A stretch of 58,667 nucleotides of DNA, taken from positions 1-58,667 of the forward strand of contig NZ_JAGPXY010000035.1 in NCBI RefSeq assembly GCF_018070325.1. The letters are read 5' to 3'. The stretch comes from Micromonospora sp. H61. Its GTDB lineage: Bacteria; Actinomycetota; Actinomycetes; Mycobacteriales; Micromonosporaceae. This document shows positions 16,754-24,819 of this stretch, piece by piece (positions within the stretch are counted from its first letter, which is position 1; every line of letters starts with the position of its first letter). The translations under genes and the position numbers were made by a program. The notes under the pieces are model-generated. The model did no database searches. It saw only the letters and a program-made list of their open reading frames with translations, and was not told the DNA's origin.

Positions 16754-17072
16754 GCCACCATTCTGCCCAAGTAGCCCAGGTCAGAAGTGGGCAGGGCCGG
16801 ATGCACGGGCAGCCTTCGGAAACTCGGCCGCGCCACCGCACCCGCTCCGGTGATTTAGTTCGGGTCCCGGCTCCGAACCGCGCGGTGCCGAGGCGCCGCC
16901 GGGAAGCATCTCGACGAGACCGCGCACTTCACACGCTGCTAAGGACCGGACTATCTTCGATACGCACTCACGCTGAATAACTTGCCGCACACTTTCGGTG
17001 AGCAGCGCTGGGCAACCCCGAGAAGCATGCCGATGAGATTAAGCAGGGAATGAGGAGCCATGGGCAGCGTGA
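16754..17072. other. gene-poor spacer
   Basis: No supported gene is seen between cdd and the DUF5753 remnant. It should hold the cdd promoter (leftward). A short frame ATG 17060 to TGA 17107, preceded by GAGGAG, encodes only 15 residues and has no family resemblance. Confidence 0.4.
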
Positions 17073-17273
17073 TTGCAGGGCGGGTTCATCCTGGCTACCC
17101 AGACTGATGGCTCGGTGGTCGCCCACCTTGACCACCAGGTGCGAGCACAGATAGTCAACAGCGCCGATGACCTTGCTACCCTCCAGGCGACGTGGGAGGT
17201 GGTCAGAGGCGAGGCCCTCTCCCGCCGGCAGTCACTCGAGCTGATCAAGGAAGCGGCGCAGACATGGACATGA
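17073..17273 (+). pseudogene. remnant of an XRE/DUF5753 regulator (C-terminal end only)
   Basis: The frame opens just after a TGA at 17070-17072 and encodes about 66 residues resembling the last part of DUF5753 proteins: GGFILATQTDGSVVAHLD, then VNSADDLATLQATWEVVRGEALSRRQSLELIKEAAQTW. Those proteins are normally about 270-290 residues with an N-terminal helix-turn-helix, none of which is found upstream. A DUF397 gene follows at once, which is the usual partner, so this looks like a 5'-deleted regulator gene. Expression from TTG 17073 cannot be excluded. Confidence 0.7.
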
Positions 17274-17464
17274 CCGGTGCCAGGTGGCACAAGTCAACTC
17301 GCTCCGGCTCCAATGGCGGGTCGTGCGTAGAGGTGGCCGACAACCTGCCGGACGTCGTGCTCGTGCGCGACACCAAGGACCGCGATGGCGGCGTCCTTCT
17401 CTTCAACCCGCAGACGTGGCAGTCGTTCGTCGGCCTGGCCAAGCAGATCGGGCCGCTCGGCTGA
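17264..17464 (+). CDS. DUF397 protein
   Basis: This 66-residue protein is a canonical DUF397: an ARWHKSTRSGSNGGSCVEVA start, VLVRDTKDRDGGVLLFNPQTWQSFV and a short end. In Streptomyces such proteins pair with XRE/DUF5753 regulators in developmental signalling units. ATG 17264 has AAGGAAG 10 nt upstream; ATG 17270 would overlap the upstream TGA as ATGA. The partner regulator is truncated here, so this copy may be orphaned or may interact with a regulator elsewhere. Confidence 0.88.
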   Translation: MDMTGARWHKSTRSGSNGGSCVEVADNLPDVVLVRDTKDRDGGVLLFNPQTWQSFVGLAKQIGPLG

Positions 17465-17627
17465 CCCTGCAACAGCCGGGAGGAGGCTCGCCAGCCGACG
17501 GTCACTGGTGGTCTTCGTTGTCTGCACAGCTGCGTTCACCGTGCGCCACGTTCAGGCGTACCCCTGGGAAGGGCTGGATGGGCGCGAAGCGTGCCCGGCG
17601 GGAGGCCCGCCGGGCACGGCTCAGGCG

Positions 17628-18908
17628 TCAGCCCTTGATGTACGGCTTGCCGTCGGCGGCCGGTGCCCGGACCCGGCCGACCAGCCCGGCGACCGCCAGG
17701 ATGGTCGCCAGGTACGGCAGCATGGCCAGGAACTGGCTGGGGATCGAGCTGCTGATCGCGCCCAGGTAGGTGGCGAGCTGGTCGGCGAATCCGAAAAAGA
17801 GCGCGGCGAGCAGCGCGCCGGTCGGGTTCCACCGGCCGAAGATCAGCGCGGCCAGGGCGATGAAGCCCTTACCACCGATCATGTTCTTGGTGAACGAGTA
17901 GAGCGCCAGCGTGTAGGACGCGCCGCCGATGCCGGCGACCACGCCGGCCAGCAGCACGTTGCGGTAGCGGACCCGCAGCACCTTGACGCCGAGCGTGTCG
18001 GCGGCGATCGGGTGTTCGCCGACCGAGCGGGTCCGCAGCCCCCACCGGGTGCGGAACAGCCCGATGTGGATCACGAGCACCAGGAGCAGCCCGAGGTAGA
18101 GGAAGATGTTGCCGCGGAACAACGCCGGACCGAGCACCGGGATGTCCTTCAGCAGCGGGATCTCCCAGTTGCTGAAGCGGGGCGCGCTGTTGTACTTCGC
18201 GGCGTCGGTCTGCATCAGCCGCTCGTAGAGGAAGCCGGTGACGCCGACGGCCAGCAGGTTCAGCACGATGCCCATGACGACCTGGTCGACCAGGTAGCGG
18301 ATGGCGAAGACGGCCAGCAGCAGCGAGATGAACGCGCCGCCGATGGCGGCGGCGACCAGACCCACCCACACACTGCCGGAGATGCTGCCGAACAGGGCCC
18401 CGCTGAACGCGCCCATCAGCAGTTGGCCCTCGATGGCCACGTTGACCACGCCGGACCGTTCGCAGAGCACCCCGGCGAGCGCGCCGAAGATCAGCGGCAG
18501 GGCCAGGATGAACGTGCCCCTGATGATGTTGACCAGCGGCATGAAGTTCTGCCCGGCCGGCGCGGCGGAGACCTGCCAGCAGAGGAACGACAGCACGAAG
18601 GCGACCAGCCCGACGCCGAGCACGGGAAGGAACCACCGCTTCGGCACCCCGGCGAGCAGCGCCGCGCCGGCGGCGATCGTGATGATCCCGAACAGGATCG
18701 CCCCGATCGTGCCGTTGATCTCCAGTGCGGCGCCGGCCGCGTCGTCGCTGAGCGTGAACCGGGCCTGCTGGTCGGTGGCGAGCGCGCCGAAGAGCACCGC
18801 GGACAGCAGGCCGAGCGCCAGCAGCGTGAGACCGACCTTCCGGCTGCGGGTCCAGAAGCCCTCGTCGACCGGGGCGACCGCGATGTCGGGGACAGCCATG
18901 GTGGACAT
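17628..18908 (-). CDS. nucleoside-type ABC transporter permease 2
   Basis: This membrane protein of about 426 residues is a BPD_transp_2-type permease, like the second permease of BMP-family nucleoside importers. At least eight hydrophobic segments follow a short cytoplasmic head (VDEGFWTRSRKVGL). Motifs include GVLCERSGVVNVAIEGQLLMGAF and FIALAALIFGRWNPTGALLAALFFGFADQL. It starts 3 nt after the stop of the first permease gene. With the ATPase and the BMP lipoprotein it forms an importer; nucleoside specificity is inferred from the family and from neighbouring cdd, deoA and add. Confidence 0.92.
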   Translation of the reverse strand: MSTMAVPDIAVAPVDEGFWTRSRKVGLTLLALGLLSAVLFGALATDQQARFTLSDDAAGAALEINGTIGAILFGIITIAAGAALLAGVPKRWFLPVLGVGLVAFVLSFLCWQVSAAPAGQNFMPLVNIIRGTFILALPLIFGALAGVLCERSGVVNVAIEGQLLMGAFSGALFGSISGSVWVGLVAAAIGGAFISLLLAVFAIRYLVDQVVMGIVLNLLAVGVTGFLYERLMQTDAAKYNSAPRFSNWEIPLLKDIPVLGPALFRGNIFLYLGLLLVLVIHIGLFRTRWGLRTRSVGEHPIAADTLGVKVLRVRYRNVLLAGVVAGIGGASYTLALYSFTKNMIGGKGFIALAALIFGRWNPTGALLAALFFGFADQLATYLGAISSSIPSQFLAMLPYLATILAVAGLVGRVRAPAADGKPYIKG

Positions 18909-18911
18909 GAG

Positions 18912-20285
18912 TTACCAGCCCTTCGCCAGGCTCGTCTGCAACCGGGCGGCACGCGCGGCCCGGAGCTGGAAGATCGCCTTCACCAGGGCCGGTGCGGCGA
19001 TGAAGATGACGATCAGCGCCTGGAGCACTGTCACCAGCTCCAGCGAGATCCCGGAGTACGACTGCATCCGGTTACCACCGGCCTGCAGCGCACCGAACAG
19101 CAGCGCGGCCAGCAGCACCCCCCAGGGCTTCACCCGCCCGAGCAGCGCCACCAGGATGCCGTCGAAGCCGATCTGCGCGACCACCAGCGGGGTCAACGCG
19201 CTGGCTGTGGAGCCGAGCACCATGTTCGAGCCGCCGAGGCCGGCCAGGATTCCGGCGAAGACCATGATCAGGATGTACGTCCGGGTGACGCTGATGCCGG
19301 CGGTCCGGGCGGCGTCCGGGTTGGCGCCGACCGCGCGCAGCTCGAAGCCGAGCGTCGAGCGGTTGAGCAGCCAGGCGACCGCCCAGGTGGCCAGCACGGC
19401 GAGCAGGATGCCGGCGTGCACCCGCAGGTTGTCGCCGAGCAGTCGGGGCAGCTGGGCGGAGGTGTCCACCGCCTTGCTGATCGCGTCGGTGCGGTTCGGG
19501 TCCTGCACGCCGTTCTGCACGATCAACCAGGTGAGGAAGTACGTGGCGACGTAGTTGAGCATGATCGTGTTGATCACCTCGTGCGCGCCGGCACGGGCCT
19601 TGAGGATGCCGGGGATGAAACCCCAGATCGCTCCACCCAGCGCGCCGGCCAGCACCGCAACCAGCAGGTGCAGGCCGGGCGGCAGCGGCAGCAGGAAGCC
19701 GGCCAGCGCCGCCATGATCACGCCGATGGTGGCCTGGCCCTGGGCGCCGATGTTGAACAGGCCGCCCCGGAAGGCCAGCGCCACCGACAGACCGGTGAAG
19801 ACCAGCGGCGCCGCGTAGGTCAGCGTCTCCGAGATCGGCGCGAGCACTGCCTGCCAGCCGTTGGCGCCGTCCAACCAGCCGGAGAACGCCTCGGGGTCGA
19901 AGATCGAGCCCTTGAACAGGTTCGCGTACGCCTCGCTGACGAGCGTCCAGCTGGAGTTGATCGCGTCGGACGGGCGCGAGGTGATGTACGAGTAGGTGGA
20001 GAGGACATCGGGATCAGAGATGATCATCAGCACCGCGCCGACCACTATCGCCAGCACCAACGACAAGAGGGTCACAGTGAAGGTGTTTGCCGCCCAGAGG
20101 TTGTCCAGGAAGAACCGGCCCAGACTCGGCTTCGGCTCAGGCTCGGGGCCCGGCTTCGCCGCCGAGCGGTCCGGCTCGGTCGCCACCTCGGCGCGTTCGG
20201 TGTTGCCGAGCGCGTTCTGCGCGGCCTGCGCCTCGCTCGCCGGCTCCTTGTCCGGGGAGCCCGACTGCGGGTTGGGGTTGGTCAT
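18912..20285 (-). CDS. nucleoside-type ABC transporter permease 1
   Basis: This permease of about 457 residues has a charged, probably cytoplasmic head of some 50 residues rich in Pro, Glu and Ala, followed by a first membrane span (FTVTLLSLVLAIVVGAVLMII). Later come YAAPLVFTGLSVALAFRGGLFNIGAQGQATIGVI and VINTIMLNYVATYFL, typical of BMP-importer permeases. The ATG overlaps the ATPase stop codon in an ATGA, indicating coupled translation. It is the partner of the downstream permease. Confidence 0.92.
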   Translation of the reverse strand: MTNPNPQSGSPDKEPASEAQAAQNALGNTERAEVATEPDRSAAKPGPEPEPKPSLGRFFLDNLWAANTFTVTLLSLVLAIVVGAVLMIISDPDVLSTYSYITSRPSDAINSSWTLVSEAYANLFKGSIFDPEAFSGWLDGANGWQAVLAPISETLTYAAPLVFTGLSVALAFRGGLFNIGAQGQATIGVIMAALAGFLLPLPPGLHLLVAVLAGALGGAIWGFIPGILKARAGAHEVINTIMLNYVATYFLTWLIVQNGVQDPNRTDAISKAVDTSAQLPRLLGDNLRVHAGILLAVLATWAVAWLLNRSTLGFELRAVGANPDAARTAGISVTRTYILIMVFAGILAGLGGSNMVLGSTASALTPLVVAQIGFDGILVALLGRVKPWGVLLAALLFGALQAGGNRMQSYSGISLELVTVLQALIVIFIAAPALVKAIFQLRAARAARLQTSLAKGW

Positions 20286-21916
20286 GCCTCGTCCTCGCTC
20301 GCGGGGCCTGCATCGCTCGCCGGGCCCCCGTCGGCCGCTGCGGGCTTGTCGGCGGCGGTCGCCGCACCGGGCTTGTCGGCGGCGGGTGCTGCGACGGCGT
20401 CGTGGGCCTCGTCCGGGCTGATGCCGGCCATCAGCAGGCCGATCTCCTCACGCGGGGTGTCCGGGCCGACGATGCCGATGATCCGGCCGCGGTACATCAC
20501 AGCGATCCGGTCAGCCAACCCGATCACCTCGTCGAGTTCGCTGGAGACCACCAGAACGGCGGTGCCGATGTCCCGTTCGCGGATGACCTGGCTGTGGATG
20601 AACTCGATCGACCCGACGTCGACGCCACGGGTCGGCTGGGCGGCGATGAAGAGCTTCAGCGGCCGGGACAGCTCCCGGGCCACGATCACCTTCTGCTGAT
20701 TGCCGCCGGAGAGGGTGCCCACCGCCGCGTCGGCCGATGAGGTGCGAACGTCGAACTGCTCGATCCGCTCCTTCGCGGAGGCGGCGATCGCGTCCGGCTT
20801 CAGCGCGAGCCCGGCACCGAACGGCGGCCGGTCGTAGATGTCCAGCACCAGGTTCTCCGCGACGCTGAACTCCTTGATCAGGCCGTCCACGCTGCGGTCC
20901 TCGGGCACGTAACCGACGCCCGCCCGGAGCACCTTCTTGGGCTTCCAGCCGTTGATCCGGTCGCCGGCCAGGCTGATCGTGCCGGCGAGCGCCGGGCGCA
21001 GGCCCATGATCGCCTCGATCAGCTCGGTCTGACCGTTGCCCTGTACGCCCGCCACGCCGAGCACCTCGCCCGCGCGTACGGTCAGGTCGACGCCGTCGAC
21101 AGCGCGGATCTGCCGGTCGTCGTCGACGACCAGCCCGGACACCTCCAGCACCGGGTCGCCCGGCGTGGCCGGGGTCTTGTCCACTGTGAGCCGGACGTTG
21201 CGCCCGACCATCAACGCGGCCAACTCGTCCCGGCTGGCCTCCGGCGAGGCGGTGCCGACGGTCTTTCCGCGTCGGATCACGGTGATCCGGTCGGCGATGG
21301 CCTTGACCTCGCCGAGCTTGTGGGTGATGAAGACGATCGACTTGCCGGCCGCCTTGAGCGACCGCATGACCGTCAGCAACTCCTCGGTCTCCTGAGGGGT
21401 GAGCACGGCGGTCGGCTCGTCCAGGATGAGCAGGTCGACGTCGCGGGTGAGCGCCTTGACGATCTCGACGCGTTGCTGGATGCCGACCGGCAGGTCCTCG
21501 ATCACCGCGTCCGGGTCGACCCGCAGGTTGTAGCGCTCGGACACCTCGGTGACCTCGCGCCGGGCCCGCCGCCGGTCCAGGAAGCCGGCGATGCCGCCCC
21601 TGATCTGTTCGGCGCCGAGCATGATGTTTTCGGTGACGGTGAAGACCGGCACCAGCATGAAGTGCTGGTGCACCATGCCGATCCCGGCCCCGATGGCGTC
21701 GGACGGGCCCTTCAGCTTGAGCGGCTTGCCATCGACCAGGATCTCGCCCTCGTCGGGCTGGTAGAGCCCGTAGAGCACGTTCATCAGGGTCGACTTGCCC
21801 GCGCCGTTCTCGCCGAGGAGGGCGTGAATCTCTCCAGGCTCCACCGTCAGGTCGATGTGATCGTTGGCGACCAGATCACCGAACCGCTTGGTGATGCCGC
21901 GCAGTTCGAGTCTCAG
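20282..21916 (-). CDS. nucleoside-type ABC transporter ATPase, probable CTG start
   Basis: This is a fused double ATP-binding subunit of about 544 residues, as in sugar and nucleoside importers. The first Walker A is GENGAGKST and its signature region is VGIQQRVEIVKAL; the second domain has the degenerate GVQGNGQTE and the signature LSGGNQQKVIVAREL. The first conventional start in frame (GTG 21844) would delete the conserved first strand and A-loop (LRLELRGITKRFG). The frame is open back to TAG 21952, with no ATG, GTG or TTG before it. A CTG at 21916 lies 5 nt after a perfect AGGAGG (21927-21922), so I place the start there. A Pro/Ala/Asp-rich tail of about 40 residues ends the protein. Confidence 0.9.
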   Translation of the reverse strand: MRLELRGITKRFGDLVANDHIDLTVEPGEIHALLGENGAGKSTLMNVLYGLYQPDEGEILVDGKPLKLKGPSDAIGAGIGMVHQHFMLVPVFTVTENIMLGAEQIRGGIAGFLDRRRARREVTEVSERYNLRVDPDAVIEDLPVGIQQRVEIVKALTRDVDLLILDEPTAVLTPQETEELLTVMRSLKAAGKSIVFITHKLGEVKAIADRITVIRRGKTVGTASPEASRDELAALMVGRNVRLTVDKTPATPGDPVLEVSGLVVDDDRQIRAVDGVDLTVRAGEVLGVAGVQGNGQTELIEAIMGLRPALAGTISLAGDRINGWKPKKVLRAGVGYVPEDRSVDGLIKEFSVAENLVLDIYDRPPFGAGLALKPDAIAASAKERIEQFDVRTSSADAAVGTLSGGNQQKVIVARELSRPLKLFIAAQPTRGVDVGSIEFIHSQVIRERDIGTAVLVVSSELDEVIGLADRIAVMYRGRIIGIVGPDTPREEIGLLMAGISPDEAHDAVAAPAADKPGAATAADKPAAADGGPASDAGPASEDEA

Positions 21917-21927
21917 CGCAACCTCCT
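21914..21927 (-). promoter_or_regulatory. AGGAGG ribosome binding site and CTG start codon
   Basis: AGGAGG (21927-21922) is 5 nt from CTG (21916-21914). This is the only sensible initiation site that keeps the conserved N-terminal strand of the ATPase. Confidence 0.7.
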
Positions 21928-21995
21928 GGAGTGCGAGCGATGGTGCAGCCTAGCTGCCGTCGTACCGGCCGGACCGGACCGGCCGCCGTGGTGCG

Positions 21996-22048
21996 CGATC
22001 GGCCGCTCCGACCCCGCGGGGTGTCCGCAGAGCCAGAGCGGCCGATCG
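21996..22048 (-). terminator. hairpin between BMP lipoprotein gene and its ABC operon
   Basis: A perfect 13-bp stem, CGATCGGCCGCTC (21996-22008) with GAGCGGCCGATCG (22036-22048), encloses a smaller ACCCCGCGGGGT palindrome. Placed after the binding-protein gene and before the ATPase, it may act as a partial terminator giving excess binding protein. Confidence 0.65.
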
Positions 22049-22105
22049 GTTCGTACTGTCCCCCGCCGGCCCTCCGATGATCTCACCGGAGCGGCCGGCC
22101 GGTTG

Positions 22106-23191
22106 TCACTTGGTCGGCTGGGCCTTCGAGGTGACGGTGATGGTGCCGGCGGCGATGTCCGCCTTGATCTTGTCGACCTCGGCCTTCAGCTCGGCCGGAA
22201 CCTTGCTGTCGAAGTCGTGGTACGGGGCGATCGAGACACCGTTGTTGGCCAGGGTGCCGACGAAGCCCGGCTTGGCCTCCAGCTTCTCGCCACCGGCGGC
22301 CTTGACCACGGCCTCCTTGACGGCCTCCGGGATGTTCTTGACGACCGTGGTCACGATCGCCGAGCAGTCCGGAGTGCTCTCGCAGCCGTCGACGTCCACC
22401 CAGATGGTGCTGTACTTGCCGCCCGAGGCCTTGGCCGCGGCGGTGGTGCCGAGGCCGGAGCCGCCGGCGACCGGCATGATGATGTCCGCGCCCTGGGCGA
22501 CCAGCGCGTCGGAGACCTTCTTGCCCTCGTCCTGCTTGTCGAAGGCGTTGGAGAAGGAGCCCTTCTGGGTCTCCTTGTTCCAACCCAGCGCCTGGACGTT
22601 CTTGCCCTTGGCGGTGTTGTAGTGCTTCACGCCGTCGACGAAGCCGTCCATGAAGATGGTCACCGGCGGGATCGGCACGGCGCCGTAGGTGCCCACCTTG
22701 CCGCTCTTGGTCATCCCCGCAGCCAGGTAACCGGCCTGGAAGGCGGCCTGGGCGGTGTCGAACTGCATCGGGTAGACGTTGGCGTCACCCGGGTTGGCGT
22801 CGACGATGCCGAACTGCTGGTTCGGGTTCGCCTTGGCGATCTTTGAGGTGGCGTCGCCCATCAGGCCACCGACCGCCAGGATGAAGTCGCACTTCTGGTT
22901 GACGAACTGCGTCAGGTTCGGCTCGTAGTCGGCCTCGGCCTTCGACGCGACGTACTTGATGTCGATGTTGTCGTTGGCGGCCTTGGCCTCCTGCAGACCC
23001 TTCCAGGCCGAGGCGTTGAACGACTTGTCGTCGATGCCGCCAACGTCGGTCACCATGCAGGCGCTGAACTTCTTGGCGCCACTGCCGGCGTTGTTGTCAT
23101 CCTTGGGGGCCTCGCCACAAGCGGCGGCGGTGAGCGCGAGCCCACCCACCGCGAAGATCGAGGCGATCCGCATCCCACGCACCGAGCGCAA
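22106..23191 (-). CDS. BMP family ABC transporter lipoprotein (nucleoside binding)
   Basis: TTG 23191 is chosen since GGAAGGAG lies 5-6 nt upstream, giving 361 residues. A lipoprotein signal follows (MRIASIFAVGGLALTAAAC, with Cys as the lipidated residue). The mature part has the BMP/PnrA signature VTDVGGIDDKSFNASAWKGL and a later DGFVDGVKHYN and PVAGGSGLGT. BMP proteins deliver nucleosides such as inosine or guanosine to ABC permeases. It is first in the leftward transporter cluster, separated from the ATPase by 190 bp with a hairpin. Confidence 0.93.
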   Translation of the reverse strand: MRSVRGMRIASIFAVGGLALTAAACGEAPKDDNNAGSGAKKFSACMVTDVGGIDDKSFNASAWKGLQEAKAANDNIDIKYVASKAEADYEPNLTQFVNQKCDFILAVGGLMGDATSKIAKANPNQQFGIVDANPGDANVYPMQFDTAQAAFQAGYLAAGMTKSGKVGTYGAVPIPPVTIFMDGFVDGVKHYNTAKGKNVQALGWNKETQKGSFSNAFDKQDEGKKVSDALVAQGADIIMPVAGGSGLGTTAAAKASGGKYSTIWVDVDGCESTPDCSAIVTTVVKNIPEAVKEAVVKAAGGEKLEAKPGFVGTLANNGVSIAPYHDFDSKVPAELKAEVDKIKADIAAGTITVTSKAQPTK

Positions 23192-23413
23192 GACGTCTCC
23201 TTCCCATTGCACACCGCGCCTTGTGCGGTGGCAGCCCATCAGCCGACCTGCGGGTGTGCCGCCGGCTGTCCCACGTTACGGACGGGAGCGTACGCCCGCG
23301 TCCACCCACCGGCCGACAATCGTGCACGACTGTTGAGCGCCTGTTACCCGGGTGTAACCCTTGCGTGGGGCAAGTCACTCTTCGTGCTGGTAATCAAGCG
23401 CCACGGCGTCCGC

Positions 23414-23452
23414 AACGTCCGTTTTCTGGAGGCGTTTTCCTCCTCGGACGTT
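23414..23452 (-). terminator. nested hairpin after the small membrane protein gene
   Basis: AACGTCCG (23414-23421) pairs with CGGACGTT (23445-23452), with an inner GGAGG/CCTCC pair (23428-23432, 23439-23443). It overlaps the stop codon of the leftward membrane protein gene. Confidence 0.55.
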
Positions 23453-23801
23453 ACCGCCAAAAGACCGCGACCGCCGCGTTGACCAGGGTCAGACCGACGA
23501 TCGCGAGGAAATGACCGCGGTTGACCACGTCCCGCTTCCGGGAGAAGAAGACCATGACGAAGATCAGCAGGGCGATCACCAACTTCGTCACAAGTTTTGC
23601 CGGTGCCGGCTCGTCGCCGTCGCGCAGCGGCGCGGCGAGGCCGAGCCCGGTCAGCAACTGGATCACCGCGCCCCACAGCATGGCCGGGTTGATCCGCAGC
23701 CGACCGCTGGCGTACTGGGCGATCGAGCCACCGAGCAGCAGGGCGAACCCGATCAGATGGACGTAGAGAAGGATGAGTCTGAGAGCTTCCACGCTCGCCA
23801 T
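23451..23801 (-). CDS. small membrane protein with four predicted spans
   Basis: This 116-residue protein has four hydrophobic segments: LILLYVHLIGFALLLGGSI, MLWGAVIQLLTGLGLAA, LVTKLVIALLIFVMVFF and FLAIVGLTLVNAAVAVFW. A basic SRKRD loop follows the third. No catalytic motif is present. Similar four-helix proteins are common in actinomycetes without a known function. It lies between the BMP lipoprotein gene and malG, all on the minus strand, with 89 bp separating it from malG. Confidence 0.75.
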   Translation of the reverse strand: MASVEALRLILLYVHLIGFALLLGGSIAQYASGRLRINPAMLWGAVIQLLTGLGLAAPLRDGDEPAPAKLVTKLVIALLIFVMVFFSRKRDVVNRGHFLAIVGLTLVNAAVAVFWR

Positions 23802-23889
23802 ACTTCCCTATGAACGACGGATTGTAGTAGAGGGAACCGCCGACGAGCGCGGATCAGTCGATCAACCGGCCGCTGCAGGTCGGCTCGTC

Positions 23890-24819
23890 TCAACCCTTGA
23901 CGGCTCCCGAGGTCAGCCCGGAGACGATGTAGCGCTGGAGGAACTGGAAGACCAGCACCGTCGGGATCGCGGTCAACAGGGTGCCGGCCGCGAAGATGCC
24001 GAAGTTGGTGTTCCGCTCGCCGCCCTGCAACATGCCTCGCATGCCGACCGCGAGGGTCTTGGCGTCCGTGTCGGTGAGGAAGACGCTCGCCATCAGGAAC
24101 TCGTTGATGGTGTTGATGAAGGCGAGCAGCCCGGTCACCGCGAGGATCGGCGCCACCAACGGCAGCATGATCCGGAAGAAGACCTGGGCGTGTGAGGCGC
24201 CGTCCACGGTGGCCGACTCGTCCAGCTCCCGGGGCAGGGTGTCGAAGAAGCCCTTCATCAGCCAGGTGTTCACGCCCAGCGCGCCACCCAGGTAGAGCAG
24301 CATCAGACCCCACGGGGTGTTGAAGCCGATGGCCGGCCACAGGTCGGTGATCGTGCCGAAGATCAGGAAGATCGCAACGATCGCCAGGAACTGCGGGAAC
24401 ATCTGGATCAACAGCAGTGACAGCAACCCCACCCGTCGCCCCTGAAACCGCATCCGGGAGAAGGCGTACGCCGCGAGCGCGGAGAGGAAGACCGAGGCGA
24501 ACGCGGCCCCACCGGCGATGAGCAGCGAGTTCAGAAACCAGTCAGCGAACCCGGTGTGCGCGAACAGATTCCCGAAGTTCTCCAACGACACCCCGCCGGT
24601 CGGCACCAACTCGGTGGACGACAGGGTGCCGAGCGGATTGAGCGCCGCCGAGACGACGAACACGAGTGGAAAGAGACTGAACAGCACGCCGAGCAGGCCG
24701 ACCAGGTGCCGCCAGCCGACCTCGGCGAACCATCGCTTCTTCCGCTTGCCCGCGTTGCGGTCGACCGCCGCCGGGCCGTTCGCGCCGCCCGTGACGGCGG
24801 CGCCGGTGAGCATGGTCAT
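23890..24819 (-). CDS. malG: maltose/maltodextrin ABC permease MalG-like
   Basis: This 309-residue inner-membrane permease has six spans and ends with VSGLTSGAVKG, as MalG proteins do. The EAA loop reads ELDESATVDGASHAQVFFRIMLPLVAPI, which contacts the ATPase. A short cytoplasmic head (KRKKRWFAEVGWRHL) precedes the first span. The ATG overlaps the malF stop codon as ATGA. No ATPase gene is in the cluster, so a shared MsiK-type ATPase encoded elsewhere probably energises it, as known for Streptomyces sugar importers. Confidence 0.93.
   Translation of the reverse strand: MTMLTGAAVTGGANGPAAVDRNAGKRKKRWFAEVGWRHLVGLLGVLFSLFPLVFVVSAALNPLGTLSSTELVPTGGVSLENFGNLFAHTGFADWFLNSLLIAGGAAFASVFLSALAAYAFSRMRFQGRRVGLLSLLLIQMFPQFLAIVAIFLIFGTITDLWPAIGFNTPWGLMLLYLGGALGVNTWLMKGFFDTLPRELDESATVDGASHAQVFFRIMLPLVAPILAVTGLLAFINTINEFLMASVFLTDTDAKTLAVGMRGMLQGGERNTNFGIFAAGTLLTAIPTVLVFQFLQRYIVSGLTSGAVKG

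Noticed and set aside
17060..17107. 15-codon frame with GAGGAG upstream
   Set aside because: Too short and featureless, and not in phase with the DUF5753 remnant.
17385..20699. Very long rightward frame opposite the two ABC permease genes
   Set aside because: It is an antisense shadow due to GC-rich third positions; the leftward permeases have clear family motifs.
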